DNA of 64,000 bases, from the NCBI GenBank assembly GCA_024684515.1, contig JAIKWS010000023.1, positions 1 through 64,000 on the forward strand, in the 5' to 3' direction. This DNA comes from Prevotella sp. Lineage in GTDB: Bacteria > Bacteroidota > Bacteroidia > Bacteroidales > Bacteroidaceae. Below, one piece after another: positions 18,375 to 27,136 of this stretch; the stretch's first letter is position 1; every line of letters starts with the position of its first letter. The notes under the pieces are model-generated. The model did not search any database and had not been told where the DNA came from. It was given only the letters and a program-made list of their open reading frames with translations. The position numbers and the translations under genes are program-made.

Positions 18375-19751
18375 CTAGCCCTGCATGTCGTAGACGACCT
18401 GCATGAGTCGCTTGCCCAGCTGATCAGCCTCTTCCATGGTCTGTGCCTCGCTATAGACGCGGATGATAGGCTCGGTATTGGATTTGCGCAGGTGTACCCA
18501 TTTGGTTGGGAAATCGATTTTCACACCATCGATATCGTTGACGGTAGCCTCAGCATCCTGTGCGAACATCTCCTTGACCTTAAGCAGGATAGCATCCACG
18601 TCCGTCTCTGGTGTGAGGTCGATGCGGTTTTTTGCAATCTGATAGTCAGGGAAAGTCTGACGCAGCTCACTAGCGCTACATCCCTTCTGTGCGAGACTGG
18701 ACAGGAAGAGAGCAATCCCAACAAGGGCATCGCGACCATAGTGGCTCTCAGGATAGATGACACCACCATTTCCCTCACCGCCAATGACAGCTCCCACCTC
18801 CTTCATCTTCGTGGTAACGTTGACCTCGCCAACGGCAGCAGCCGTATACTTGCCACCATGCTTCTCCGTGACATCGCGAAGGGCACGTGTAGAGCTGAGG
18901 TTGCTAACCGTATTGCCCACGGTATGAGCCAGGACATAGTCAGCCACGCTGACCAGTGTATATTCCTCGCCAAACATCTTGCCATTCTCGCAGATGAACG
19001 CCAGTCGGTCTACGTCAGGGTCTACGACGATGCCCAGGTCGAAGCCCCCCTGTCGCATGCGGTCCATGATGCCTGCGAGGTTCTTCTCCAGAGGCTCTGG
19101 GTTGTGAGCAAACTGTCCTGTGCACTCGCCATTGAGTATTTCGAAATCCACTCCCAGTGCCTTGAAGAGGTCAGGCAGTATGACACCCCCCACGCTGTTG
19201 ATGGTATCTGCACAGACACGGAAATGTCGCTTCCTGATAGCCTCCACGTCAGCCAGTGTGAGGTTGAGCACCGACTCTATATGCCGTTGGTTCATGGTGT
19301 CGTCCTTGATGATGCATCCCAGTCGTTCTACTGGTGCATAGTCGAAGTTCTCCTCAGCAGCAATGCGCAGCACCTCTGCTCCATCCTCAGCAGTGAGGAA
19401 CTCGCCCTCGCTATTGAGTAGCTTCAGGGCATTCCACTGAGTGGGGTTATGGCTGGCAGTGATGATGATGCCTCCGTCTGCATTGTGCCATCGTACTGCC
19501 AGTTCTGTGGTAGGTGTTGTTGCCAGTCCGATGTCGATGACTTCATAGCCCATGCCCACGAGTGTGCCGCAAACCACATCCCTCACCATAGGTCCGCTGA
19601 TGCGTCCATCGCGACCCACCACGATGCGCTGACCTTTTATGAAGGTGGCATAAGCTGTTGTAAACTTTACGATGTCTAGTGGGTTGAGAGTGTCACCCGT
19701 ATGTCCGCCAATGGTTCCGCGGATGCCCGAAATGGATTTGATGAGTGTCAT
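18375..19751 (-). CDS. glmM: Phosphoglucosamine mutase
   Basis: SISGIRGTIG, TASHNPTQWNALKLL, VDPDVDRL phosphohexomutase motifs. Confidence 0.9.
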   Translation of the reverse strand: MTLIKSISGIRGTIGGHTGDTLNPLDIVKFTTAYATFIKGQRIVVGRDGRISGPMVRDVVCGTLVGMGYEVIDIGLATTPTTELAVRWHNADGGIIITASHNPTQWNALKLLNSEGEFLTAEDGAEVLRIAAEENFDYAPVERLGCIIKDDTMNQRHIESVLNLTLADVEAIRKRHFRVCADTINSVGGVILPDLFKALGVDFEILNGECTGQFAHNPEPLEKNLAGIMDRMRQGGFDLGIVVDPDVDRLAFICENGKMFGEEYTLVSVADYVLAHTVGNTVSNLSSTRALRDVTEKHGGKYTAAAVGEVNVTTKMKEVGAVIGGEGNGGVIYPESHYGRDALVGIALFLSSLAQKGCSASELRQTFPDYQIAKNRIDLTPETDVDAILLKVKEMFAQDAEATVNDIDGVKIDFPTKWVHLRKSNTEPIIRVYSEAQTMEEADQLGKRLMQVVYDMQG

Positions 19752-20377
19752 AAATCAGTCTTTCGTTGGAAACTTATTTCATAATAATAGGGATAGACGT
19801 AGTATGAGGCATTGCTGTGCCCCTGTGTATGAGGCACGATGAGTCGTACCTTGGCGATATGGTCGGTTGCTGACCGTGGTCGTCCCATGTTGAGATATGG
19901 CAGTGGTACCAGCAGTCCCTGTGGCACCGAATTGCCCAGAGATGATGATGCCCAAGCGCCACTGGTGAACGAAGCGGTGAAGGTGTTGCCCTGCCGTTTG
20001 ACGTTCATCACGTCGACGTCGTAGGGGTTCACATCGTTGTAGCGTACCGTTGTGTCTAGGAGGCATATCTCCAGGAACCGCACCAGCAGGTCGCTGTTCT
20101 CTCCGTCCTGAATAGGAGTTCCGCATCCCTTATGTACGATTTGCATGTAGACACCCGAGTTGTCCATATATACAAACTCCCGCTTGTCGACATCGGTGAC
20201 ATCGCCATTGGCATGGAACTGGCTCTCGGTGATGACCACGAAGCTGCTGTCTGCCAGGAACTGTCGTATGGCCTTGCGTTCCTTGTCCTTTTTGTCGCCA
20301 TAGGTCTCATAGTCGTTGCATGCGACCATAGATGTCAGGCAGCAGACGGTCAGGATGGCTATCATCAGTTTTTTCAT
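19748..20377 (-). CDS. DUF4827-like lipoprotein
   Basis: MKKLMIAILTVCCLTSMVAC lipoprotein signal. Upstream in-frame start at 20413 also possible. Confidence 0.7.
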   Translation of the reverse strand: MKKLMIAILTVCCLTSMVACNDYETYGDKKDKERKAIRQFLADSSFVVITESQFHANGDVTDVDKREFVYMDNSGVYMQIVHKGCGTPIQDGENSDLLVRFLEICLLDTTVRYNDVNPYDVDVMNVKRQGNTFTASFTSGAWASSSLGNSVPQGLLVPLPYLNMGRPRSATDHIAKVRLIVPHTQGHSNASYYVYPYYYEISFQRKTDL

Positions 20378-20486
20378 CTTATCTCTTTTATAGGATTTCA
20401 TTATTGGGTGCAAAGTTACTTCATTTCAGCGACATAGCCAAGCGTTTCGTTTGAAAGTTCACTTTCTTTACACCTTTATAACGTAT

Positions 20487-21521
20487 TTAGAGCAAGTCGC
20501 TGAAGGCCTCGATGGCCTGTTTGGTGATTTCCACAGCCTTTTCGATCGAGCAGTCCAGTCGTCCTCCAGAGGCATTCAGGTGTCCTCCTCCGTTGAAGAA
20601 CTGAGCGGCCATTTTGTTGCATGGGAACTGGTCTACCGATCGTAGTGACACCCAAATGAGATTGTCCTTCTCCGTATCCTCTCTCAGCGAGATGCTCAGT
20701 TTGTGGCCTTTGATCTGCAGTGGCATGTTGACCAGTCCCTCGGCATCGCCCTTGATGAACTGGAAGCGTTTCATATCCTCGCGTGAGATGGTGAAGTAGC
20801 TGGCATGATGCTGAGCATCGACCACCAGTCGTTCGTACATGACGAAGCCCGTGAGTCGTAGTCTGTTTTCCGAGAAGTTATGATAGACGTTACGATAGAT
20901 CTTGTCTTTGTTGATATGCTTGGTGAGCAGTTGTGAGATGATGAAGAAGATGTCTGGGTCGTTGCTGTTGAAGGTGAAAGCCCCCGTATCCGTCATCATT
21001 CCGCAGTAGAGAGGAATGGCAAAGGGCTTGTCGAGCTTCTGGAAGCATCCCAGCTGCCACACCAGTCTGAACACTAGTTCGCAGGTGCTGCTGGCCGATG
21101 GTCGTGAGATGACGATGGCAGCCTTCACGTCCGGGTCGAGGTGATGGTCTATGAGCACCTTCTTTGCTGGCGATGCCTTCAGAGCCTCTGCCATCTCGCC
21201 AGTGCGGCTGAGTGTGTTGAAATCCAGGCAGAAGATGAGGTCGGCATGTTGCAACTGGAAGTCGCATCCCTCGCGATGCTTGTCGTAGCGGATGATTTTT
21301 TCTGAGTTGGGCAACCACTGCAGGAAATCAGGAAACTGGTCAGGAACGAAGACCTCAGGCTGTTTGCCAAATGCCGTCCTGAGCCCCTCGGCCCAAGCCA
21401 GGCTAGAGCCCAAAGCATCGCCATCGGGGTTGTGATGACACACGATGACGATGTTGTCAGAGGCAGAAATAAGCGTGCGAAGTTGCTCGCACGCCTGGTC
21501 TGTCAGAATGTTTTCTAGCAT
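20487..21521 (-). CDS. DHH family phosphoesterase (oligoribonuclease/pAp phosphatase type)
   Basis: CHHNPDGDALGSSLAW, DHH and GGGHLNASGG motifs. Confidence 0.85.
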   Translation of the reverse strand: MLENILTDQACEQLRTLISASDNIVIVCHHNPDGDALGSSLAWAEGLRTAFGKQPEVFVPDQFPDFLQWLPNSEKIIRYDKHREGCDFQLQHADLIFCLDFNTLSRTGEMAEALKASPAKKVLIDHHLDPDVKAAIVISRPSASSTCELVFRLVWQLGCFQKLDKPFAIPLYCGMMTDTGAFTFNSNDPDIFFIISQLLTKHINKDKIYRNVYHNFSENRLRLTGFVMYERLVVDAQHHASYFTISREDMKRFQFIKGDAEGLVNMPLQIKGHKLSISLREDTEKDNLIWVSLRSVDQFPCNKMAAQFFNGGGHLNASGGRLDCSIEKAVEITKQAIEAFSDLL

Positions 21522-22448
21522 TTAAAACAGTTTGTTAGGATAGACACCCTCGTCGACCAGCTTCTGGATGCGGTCGACAGTAGCCTGACGGTCAGCAGCA
21601 TAGGTCACTCCAAACCACTTCGAGGTGGTGTCGAGGACCTCGCATGTAGCGGTACCCTCGGTGATGAGCTTGTTCACCATCAGCGGGATGAAGAACTCGG
21701 CCTTCAGGTTCTCCATGTTCTTCGGATCGCTGAGGAACTCCTTGAAGTAGGCCTCGCTATAGTCGAAGTAGTCAGGAGTGAATCCCCACATATTCATAGA
21801 TACAGGTACGTTCTCCTCGAGCGGCTGCCACGTACCCTGCTCGTCCTTGTAGCAGATGGGGTTCTCGCCCTTGTCGTTGGCTATGCGCATGATCTCTGTA
21901 CGTTCCACGACATCCGTGAGATGCCGCTTCTCGTTGTAGGCACAAACGCCACGGGCCACACTGCCGTTCTCGCTCAGTGTGTTGCAGCAGCGGAATCCCA
22001 CCATCGCGTACTGGTTCTTGGCACCCTCTGGCAGCTCGGCCAGGAACTTTCCAATCTGCATGAAGGCATCGCGGCCATAGAAATCGTCACAGTTGATGAC
22101 GCAGAAAGGCTCTTTGATGACCTCCTTGCCCATGAGCACAGCGTGGTTGGTGCCCCATGGCTTTACACGTCCCTCAGGCACCTTGAATCCCTCGGGCAGT
22201 GCGTCCAGGGCCTGGAAACAGAGTTCGCAGGGCACCTGTCCCTCGTATTTGGCGAGGATCTGCGTGCGGAACTGCTCTTCGAAGTCCTTGCGGATTACCC
22301 ATACGATTTTGCCGAAGCCAGCCTGAATGGCATCGTAGATACTATAGTCCATGATGGTCTCGCCATTGGGGCCCAGACCGTCGAGCTGCTTCAGTCCGCC
22401 ATAGCGGCTGCCCATGCCAGCAGCAAGCAGGAAAAGAGTTGGTTTCAT
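21522..22448 (-). CDS. Nucleotidyltransferase (sugar-phosphate type)
   Basis: LFLLAAGMGSRYGGLKQLDGLGPNGETIMDYSIYDA signature. Confidence 0.85.
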   Translation of the reverse strand: MKPTLFLLAAGMGSRYGGLKQLDGLGPNGETIMDYSIYDAIQAGFGKIVWVIRKDFEEQFRTQILAKYEGQVPCELCFQALDALPEGFKVPEGRVKPWGTNHAVLMGKEVIKEPFCVINCDDFYGRDAFMQIGKFLAELPEGAKNQYAMVGFRCCNTLSENGSVARGVCAYNEKRHLTDVVERTEIMRIANDKGENPICYKDEQGTWQPLEENVPVSMNMWGFTPDYFDYSEAYFKEFLSDPKNMENLKAEFFIPLMVNKLITEGTATCEVLDTTSKWFGVTYAADRQATVDRIQKLVDEGVYPNKLF

Positions 22449-22856
22449 CTTGTTATGGTTTTACGTAAAACACTATTTTTCATATTTGCCTGCAAAAGTA
22501 CAAAAAAAGAATGAATCCACAAAATTTTTGGGAAGGATAAAGCAGTGATTACACATTATTATATATATAGGGGTGCGAAGAGGGGAGGAGAGTCGCAGCA
22601 AAAGCAACTGGCTGCGGGGTGGGTGAGGGAGGGACAGAGATGGACGTTGTAAGGATATTTCCATGAGGCTATGGGAGGGAAATTTTGCTGCCATACTAGG
22701 AAAAACTTTTTTCCTAACTAGAAAAATATTTTTTCCTAACTAGGGAAAAAAAAGGCCCCTTCTGGACGTTTTTCCGGATGTAAGGATTTTTCCAAAAGGT
22801 CGGAGTCAGAGAGGATGTCTTTGGTCCAGTCCGTACCTTAAAAAATCGAGGAACAG

Positions 22857-22886
22857 TTTGTATTTGAAAAAAAATTTGTATCTTTG
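22857..22886 (+). promoter_or_regulatory. Promoter upstream of the cobalamin cluster
   Basis: TTTG at 22857 and TATCTTTG at 22879. Confidence 0.6.
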
Positions 22887-22912
22887 CAGCCAAATGGTGC
22901 GTCATCGCGGCA

Positions 22913-24214
22913 ATGCGTGGTGAGAGCACACGAGGTAGACGGACGATGAAGACACAGTTTGTGATAGCAGCACCCATGAGTGGCAGCGGGAAGACCACTG
23001 TCAGTCGCGGTCTGATGGCAGCTTTTGTACAACAGGGACAACGGGTGCAGCCCTTCAAGTGTGGTCCTGACTATATCGATACGAAGTTTCATGAGGCCGT
23101 CTGTGGTCGTCCGTCTGTCAATCTCGATACCTTCATGGCCTTGCCAGCCCATGTGCGAGAGCTCTATAGTCGCTATGGCAGCAGTGCCGATGTGTGTGTG
23201 GTAGAGGGGATGATGGGCATGTACGACGGGTATGATCGCGACAGGGGCTCTGCTGCAGAGATAGCCCGCGAGCTGGGACTGCCAGTGGTGCTGGTGGTAG
23301 ATGCCCGTAGTGCAGCCTATTCGATGGCCCCGCTGTTGAAGGGCTTTGTCAGCTTCAGGGATGATGTGCATGTGGCAGGTGTCATCTTCAACAAGGTGGG
23401 ATCGGGACGACACGAACAGATGCTGCGACAGGTGTGCGAGGACTTGCAGCTGGAGTGCTTTGGGTGCATACCCCGTTGCCAGGACCTGGAACAGGCATCG
23501 CGATATCTTGGACTCGATTTCAGTAAGGGGTTGAGAGATAAGGGGTTGGAACATCTGATGGAGACTTTCTCTACGATAGCGAAAGCATTGGTGGGCCTGG
23601 GTAGAGAGGTGGAGGAGAGCAGAGGCGATGATGCATGCGTGGAAACCGCATGCCACCAGGTGGTGGTAGCCCGTAATGAGGAGGCTTTCTCTTTTATCTA
23701 TCAGGAAACGCTGGATGCTTTTGGAGATGTGCGTTTCTTTGATCCAGAGACGGAAGAGCCACGGCTGGAAGGCTGTGACCTGCTCTATCTGCCAGGTGGC
23801 TATCCAGAGAAACATCTCGAGGCACTGATAGCTGCTGAAGCCACCCGTAGGGCTATCCGTGACTATGCTGAACGGGGAGGACGTATCGTGGCAGAATGTG
23901 GAGGCATGATGTACCTCTGTCGTAGTATTGTCACTGACGAGGGTGAATATCCTATGTGCGGTGTGCTGCCCTGTAGCATCAGTGCCAGGAAAGCTGACCG
24001 CCATCTGTCACTGGGCTATCGCCAGTTTACCCTCGATGGTCGCCAGTACCGTGGTCACGAGTTCCACTATACCCAGTTCGTGGGTGAGGTGCCCCCATCT
24101 GTCTGTCAGGTCTACAATGCCCAGGGAGAGCCAGTGGCGACACCCATCCTTCGCTATAAGAATGTACTTGCCAGTTATACCCATCTATACTTGAATGAAA
24201 CAAATATATACTAA
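22913..24214 (+). CDS. cbiA: Cobyrinate a,c-diamide synthase
   Basis: APMSGSGKTTVSRGLMAAF..QPFKCGPDYIDTKFHE and ECGGMMYL signatures. Start may be 22946 (MKTQFVIAAP). Confidence 0.9.
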   Translation: MRGESTRGRRTMKTQFVIAAPMSGSGKTTVSRGLMAAFVQQGQRVQPFKCGPDYIDTKFHEAVCGRPSVNLDTFMALPAHVRELYSRYGSSADVCVVEGMMGMYDGYDRDRGSAAEIARELGLPVVLVVDARSAAYSMAPLLKGFVSFRDDVHVAGVIFNKVGSGRHEQMLRQVCEDLQLECFGCIPRCQDLEQASRYLGLDFSKGLRDKGLEHLMETFSTIAKALVGLGREVEESRGDDACVETACHQVVVARNEEAFSFIYQETLDAFGDVRFFDPETEEPRLEGCDLLYLPGGYPEKHLEALIAAEATRRAIRDYAERGGRIVAECGGMMYLCRSIVTDEGEYPMCGVLPCSISARKADRHLSLGYRQFTLDGRQYRGHEFHYTQFVGEVPPSVCQVYNAQGEPVATPILRYKNVLASYTHLYLNETNIY

Positions 24215-24665
24215 GACAGGCGATCAGGGACAGACGAGTCTGAGAGGCGGACAACGGGTGCCCAAGGACGATGTGCGCATAGAGGCCAACGGACAGCTGG
24301 ACATGCTGAATGCATTGTTGGGACTGCTGGTCAGCCAGGAGCCCAATCCCCTGTTGGAAGACATACAGCGAGAGCTGATGACGGTGATGAGCCATGTGGC
24401 TACTCCCGATGGACAGGAGAACCCACGACAGCTGCACTGTGAGGAGCTGATTTATCGAATGGAACAGGCCATCGATGCCATGAACCAGCATCCAGCCGGA
24501 TTTGTGTTGCCACGAGGCATCCTTCATGTGGCACGGGCCCAGTGTCGCACTGCCGAACGCAGACTGTGGACAGTACATCGTGAGCATCCACTGGAAGCGT
24601 CCATCCTCCGTATGATCAACCGTCTGAGCGACTATCTCTTTGTGCTTGCCTATGAGAAACAATGA
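24195..24665 (+). CDS. Cob(I)yrinic acid a,c-diamide adenosyltransferase (PduO type)
   Basis: IYTKTGDQGQTSLRGGQRVPKDD and ARAQCRTAERRL motifs. Confidence 0.9.
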   Translation: MKQIYTKTGDQGQTSLRGGQRVPKDDVRIEANGQLDMLNALLGLLVSQEPNPLLEDIQRELMTVMSHVATPDGQENPRQLHCEELIYRMEQAIDAMNQHPAGFVLPRGILHVARAQCRTAERRLWTVHREHPLEASILRMINRLSDYLFVLAYEKQ

Positions 24666-26160
24666 CCTACACCCACTGATGCTCGCAGGCACAGGCAGTG
24701 ACGTAGGCAAGAGTGTCATCGCCACAGCCCTCTGCCGTATCTTCCTGCAGGATGGCTATCACCCAGCACCTTTCAAGGCCCAGAATATGGCCCTCAACTC
24801 CTATGCCACCCCTGACGGGCTGGAGATAGGACGGGCACAGGCCGTACAGGCAGAGGCAGCAGGACTGCCCTGTCATACGGATATGAACCCACTGCTGCTG
24901 AAGCCACAGAGCGACCATACGTCGCAGGTGGTGCTGCACGGACGTCCCATAGGCAATCGCGATGCCTATGACTTCTGGCGCAAGGGAGCCAGTGGAGATA
25001 TTGACTTCAGGAAAGAGGTCTGCGATGCCTATGACAGACTGGCAGCAAGCTATAACCCCATCGTGATGGAGGGAGCAGGGAGTATCAGCGAGATCAATCT
25101 TCGGGACCATGACCTGGTGAATATGCCTATGGCCCGTCATGCAGGGGCAGACGTCATACTGGTGGCAGATATCGACCGAGGTGGGGTGTTTGCCTCTGTC
25201 TATGGAAGTATTGCCCTGCAGACACCAGAGGATAAAGGACGTATCAAGGGCATCATCATCAATAAGTTCCGTGGCGACCTGCGACTCTTCGACGAGGGAC
25301 GCAGGATGCTCGAGGATATCTGTAGGGTGCCTGTTCTAGGCGTTATCCCCTATGTGAAAGACATCCATATAGAAGGTGAGGACAGTGTGGCCCTGGACCA
25401 TAAGAATGTCAAGCCAGAGGGGGCACAGCTGGAGGTGGCAGTGGTGCGACTGCCCCATCTGTCGAACTATACCGATTTTGACATGCTGGAGCTGGACCAT
25501 CGCGTACATCTTTATTATACAGCAGAGGCAGCAGACCTAGGCAGTGCGGATATCATCATCCTGCCAGGCACGAAGTCCACACTGAGTGACCTGCAGTGGT
25601 TGCGGGAGAAAAGACTCTCAGAAGCTATCCTAAGGGCCCATCGTGAGGGTCATACCGTACTGGGTATCTGTGGAGGCTATCAGATGATGGGTGTGGAGGT
25701 GATGGATCCAGAGCATGTGGAGGGGTCGCAGGAGCGATTGCCAGGACTGGGACTCCTGCCCGTCAGTACTACGATGAGTGGGGAGAAGGTGACTCGACAG
25801 ACCACTTTCAGGCTGGCGATGCAGCCATCATCAGGACAGCTGCATGGCTATGAGATCCACATGGGTAAGACCATAGCCGTGGGAGAAGCACCTAAAAGCC
25901 CTGTGGCACTGCTTGATGATGGTCGCGAGGATGGCTATCTCGTCAGTCAGAAGTGCATGGGAACCTATCTGCATGGCATCCTCGACAACAGAACGTTCAT
26001 AGACTACCTGTTGCAGTCCTATGTCGATAGGATTGACCTCTCATCCGACATTCCTGACTATCAGACCTATAAGGAAGAACAGTATAACCTGTTGGCCGAT
26101 CATGTGAGGAAATACCTGGATATGGACCAACTGTATAAAATCCTGACGAGCAATGGTTAA
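24640..26160 (+). CDS. cobQ: Cobyric acid synthase
   Basis: LAGTGSDVGKSVIATALCRI..PFKAQNMALNSY, LPGTKSTLSDL, GICGGYQMMG signatures. True start likely 24652 or later. Confidence 0.92.
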   Translation: MCLPMRNNDLHPLMLAGTGSDVGKSVIATALCRIFLQDGYHPAPFKAQNMALNSYATPDGLEIGRAQAVQAEAAGLPCHTDMNPLLLKPQSDHTSQVVLHGRPIGNRDAYDFWRKGASGDIDFRKEVCDAYDRLAASYNPIVMEGAGSISEINLRDHDLVNMPMARHAGADVILVADIDRGGVFASVYGSIALQTPEDKGRIKGIIINKFRGDLRLFDEGRRMLEDICRVPVLGVIPYVKDIHIEGEDSVALDHKNVKPEGAQLEVAVVRLPHLSNYTDFDMLELDHRVHLYYTAEAADLGSADIIILPGTKSTLSDLQWLREKRLSEAILRAHREGHTVLGICGGYQMMGVEVMDPEHVEGSQERLPGLGLLPVSTTMSGEKVTRQTTFRLAMQPSSGQLHGYEIHMGKTIAVGEAPKSPVALLDDGREDGYLVSQKCMGTYLHGILDNRTFIDYLLQSYVDRIDLSSDIPDYQTYKEEQYNLLADHVRKYLDMDQLYKILTSNG

Positions 26161-27136
26161 GGGACATGGTGACGATAGCTATAGCCTGGGGGGCGATGTC
26201 CGCATCTGCAGTGACTTCTCCTCGAATATCTGTGCCCATGGGGACCATCATCAGCTAGTCCAGCATCTGTCAGAGCATGCCTCCCAGCTCATTGCCCACT
26301 ATCCAGAGCCCGAGGCCTGGACCTTGGAGCGACTGCTGGCAGAGCATCATGCTATCAATCCAGAATGCGTCATCGTCACCAGTGGTGCCACAGAGGCCAT
26401 CTATCTCGTGGCACAGGCCTTCCGTCTGAAGCCAGTGATACCATTTCCCACCTTCAGTGAATATGCTGATGCCTGTAGACATTTTCGTTACAAAGACGGG
26501 AACCATACCATCTGCTGGGTCTGCAACCCCAATAACCCTACAGGACGGGTATACGGTCAGCACGAGATAGAGATGCTGTCTGTCAGACATGATGTGTTGG
26601 TGATAGACCAGTCGTATGAAGACTATACCGATGCGTTTATCTGGACCTCCAGTTGGGCAGCCAGACTTCCCAACGTGATACTTCTCCACTCTATGACGAA
26701 GAGTTATGCCGTGCCAGGCCTGCGAGTGGGCTATATCACTTGTGCTGCTCCTCTGGCAAAGGTCATCCGTCGTTATCTGCGTCCTTGGTCAGTCAATGCG
26801 CTAGCCCTGGAGGCAGCCCGTTTCCTGCTGGAGCATGATGAGCTGAAGGTGAGGCCCGATCTGGCAGAAGCCCAGCGGCTGCATAGAAACCTGAAGACGA
26901 TTGGTGGATTGCGGATGATGGCTACCCGGACGAACTTCATGCTGGGCTGTCTGAACAGCCATACAGCTTCGTGGCTGAAGCAACAGCTAATCCAGCAATA
27001 TGGCATATTGATCCGTGATGCCAGCAATTTCAGAGGCCTCACGGAACAATACTTCCGCATTGCTGCCCAGACGCCAAAAGAAAACGATGCTCTCCTGCAG
27101 GCTCTGCAGCAGCTACTGAGTGGTGGTGAGTCTTAG
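26153..27136 (+). CDS. PLP-dependent aminotransferase (CobD/threonine-phosphate decarboxylase-like)
   Basis: VTSGATEAIYL, CNPNNPTGRVY, SMTKSYAVPGLRVGY; located directly after cobQ. Confidence 0.8.
   Translation: MVKGHGDDSYSLGGDVRICSDFSSNICAHGDHHQLVQHLSEHASQLIAHYPEPEAWTLERLLAEHHAINPECVIVTSGATEAIYLVAQAFRLKPVIPFPTFSEYADACRHFRYKDGNHTICWVCNPNNPTGRVYGQHEIEMLSVRHDVLVIDQSYEDYTDAFIWTSSWAARLPNVILLHSMTKSYAVPGLRVGYITCAAPLAKVIRRYLRPWSVNALALEAARFLLEHDELKVRPDLAEAQRLHRNLKTIGGLRMMATRTNFMLGCLNSHTASWLKQQLIQQYGILIRDASNFRGLTEQYFRIAAQTPKENDALLQALQQLLSGGES

Noticed and set aside
18143-19421. Long ORFs 18180-19421 (+), 17951-18313 (-) and similar around the 54-bp array
   Set aside because: They start in the tandem hairpin array and run antisense through glmM. 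The periodic peptide is produced by the 54-bp repeat.
22500-22912. Cobalamin riboswitch upstream of the cob cluster or TonB receptor
   Set aside because: No recognisable B12-box-like conserved core by eye in the upstream regions; only a standard promoter was seen.
22838-24004. Large antisense ORFs (22838-24004 -, 35906-37105 -, 39693-41246 -, 14006-14782 +, 38235-39116 -)
   Set aside because: Each is antisense to a gene with clear family motifs and shows no recognisable domain; attributed to codon bias of the sense gene.
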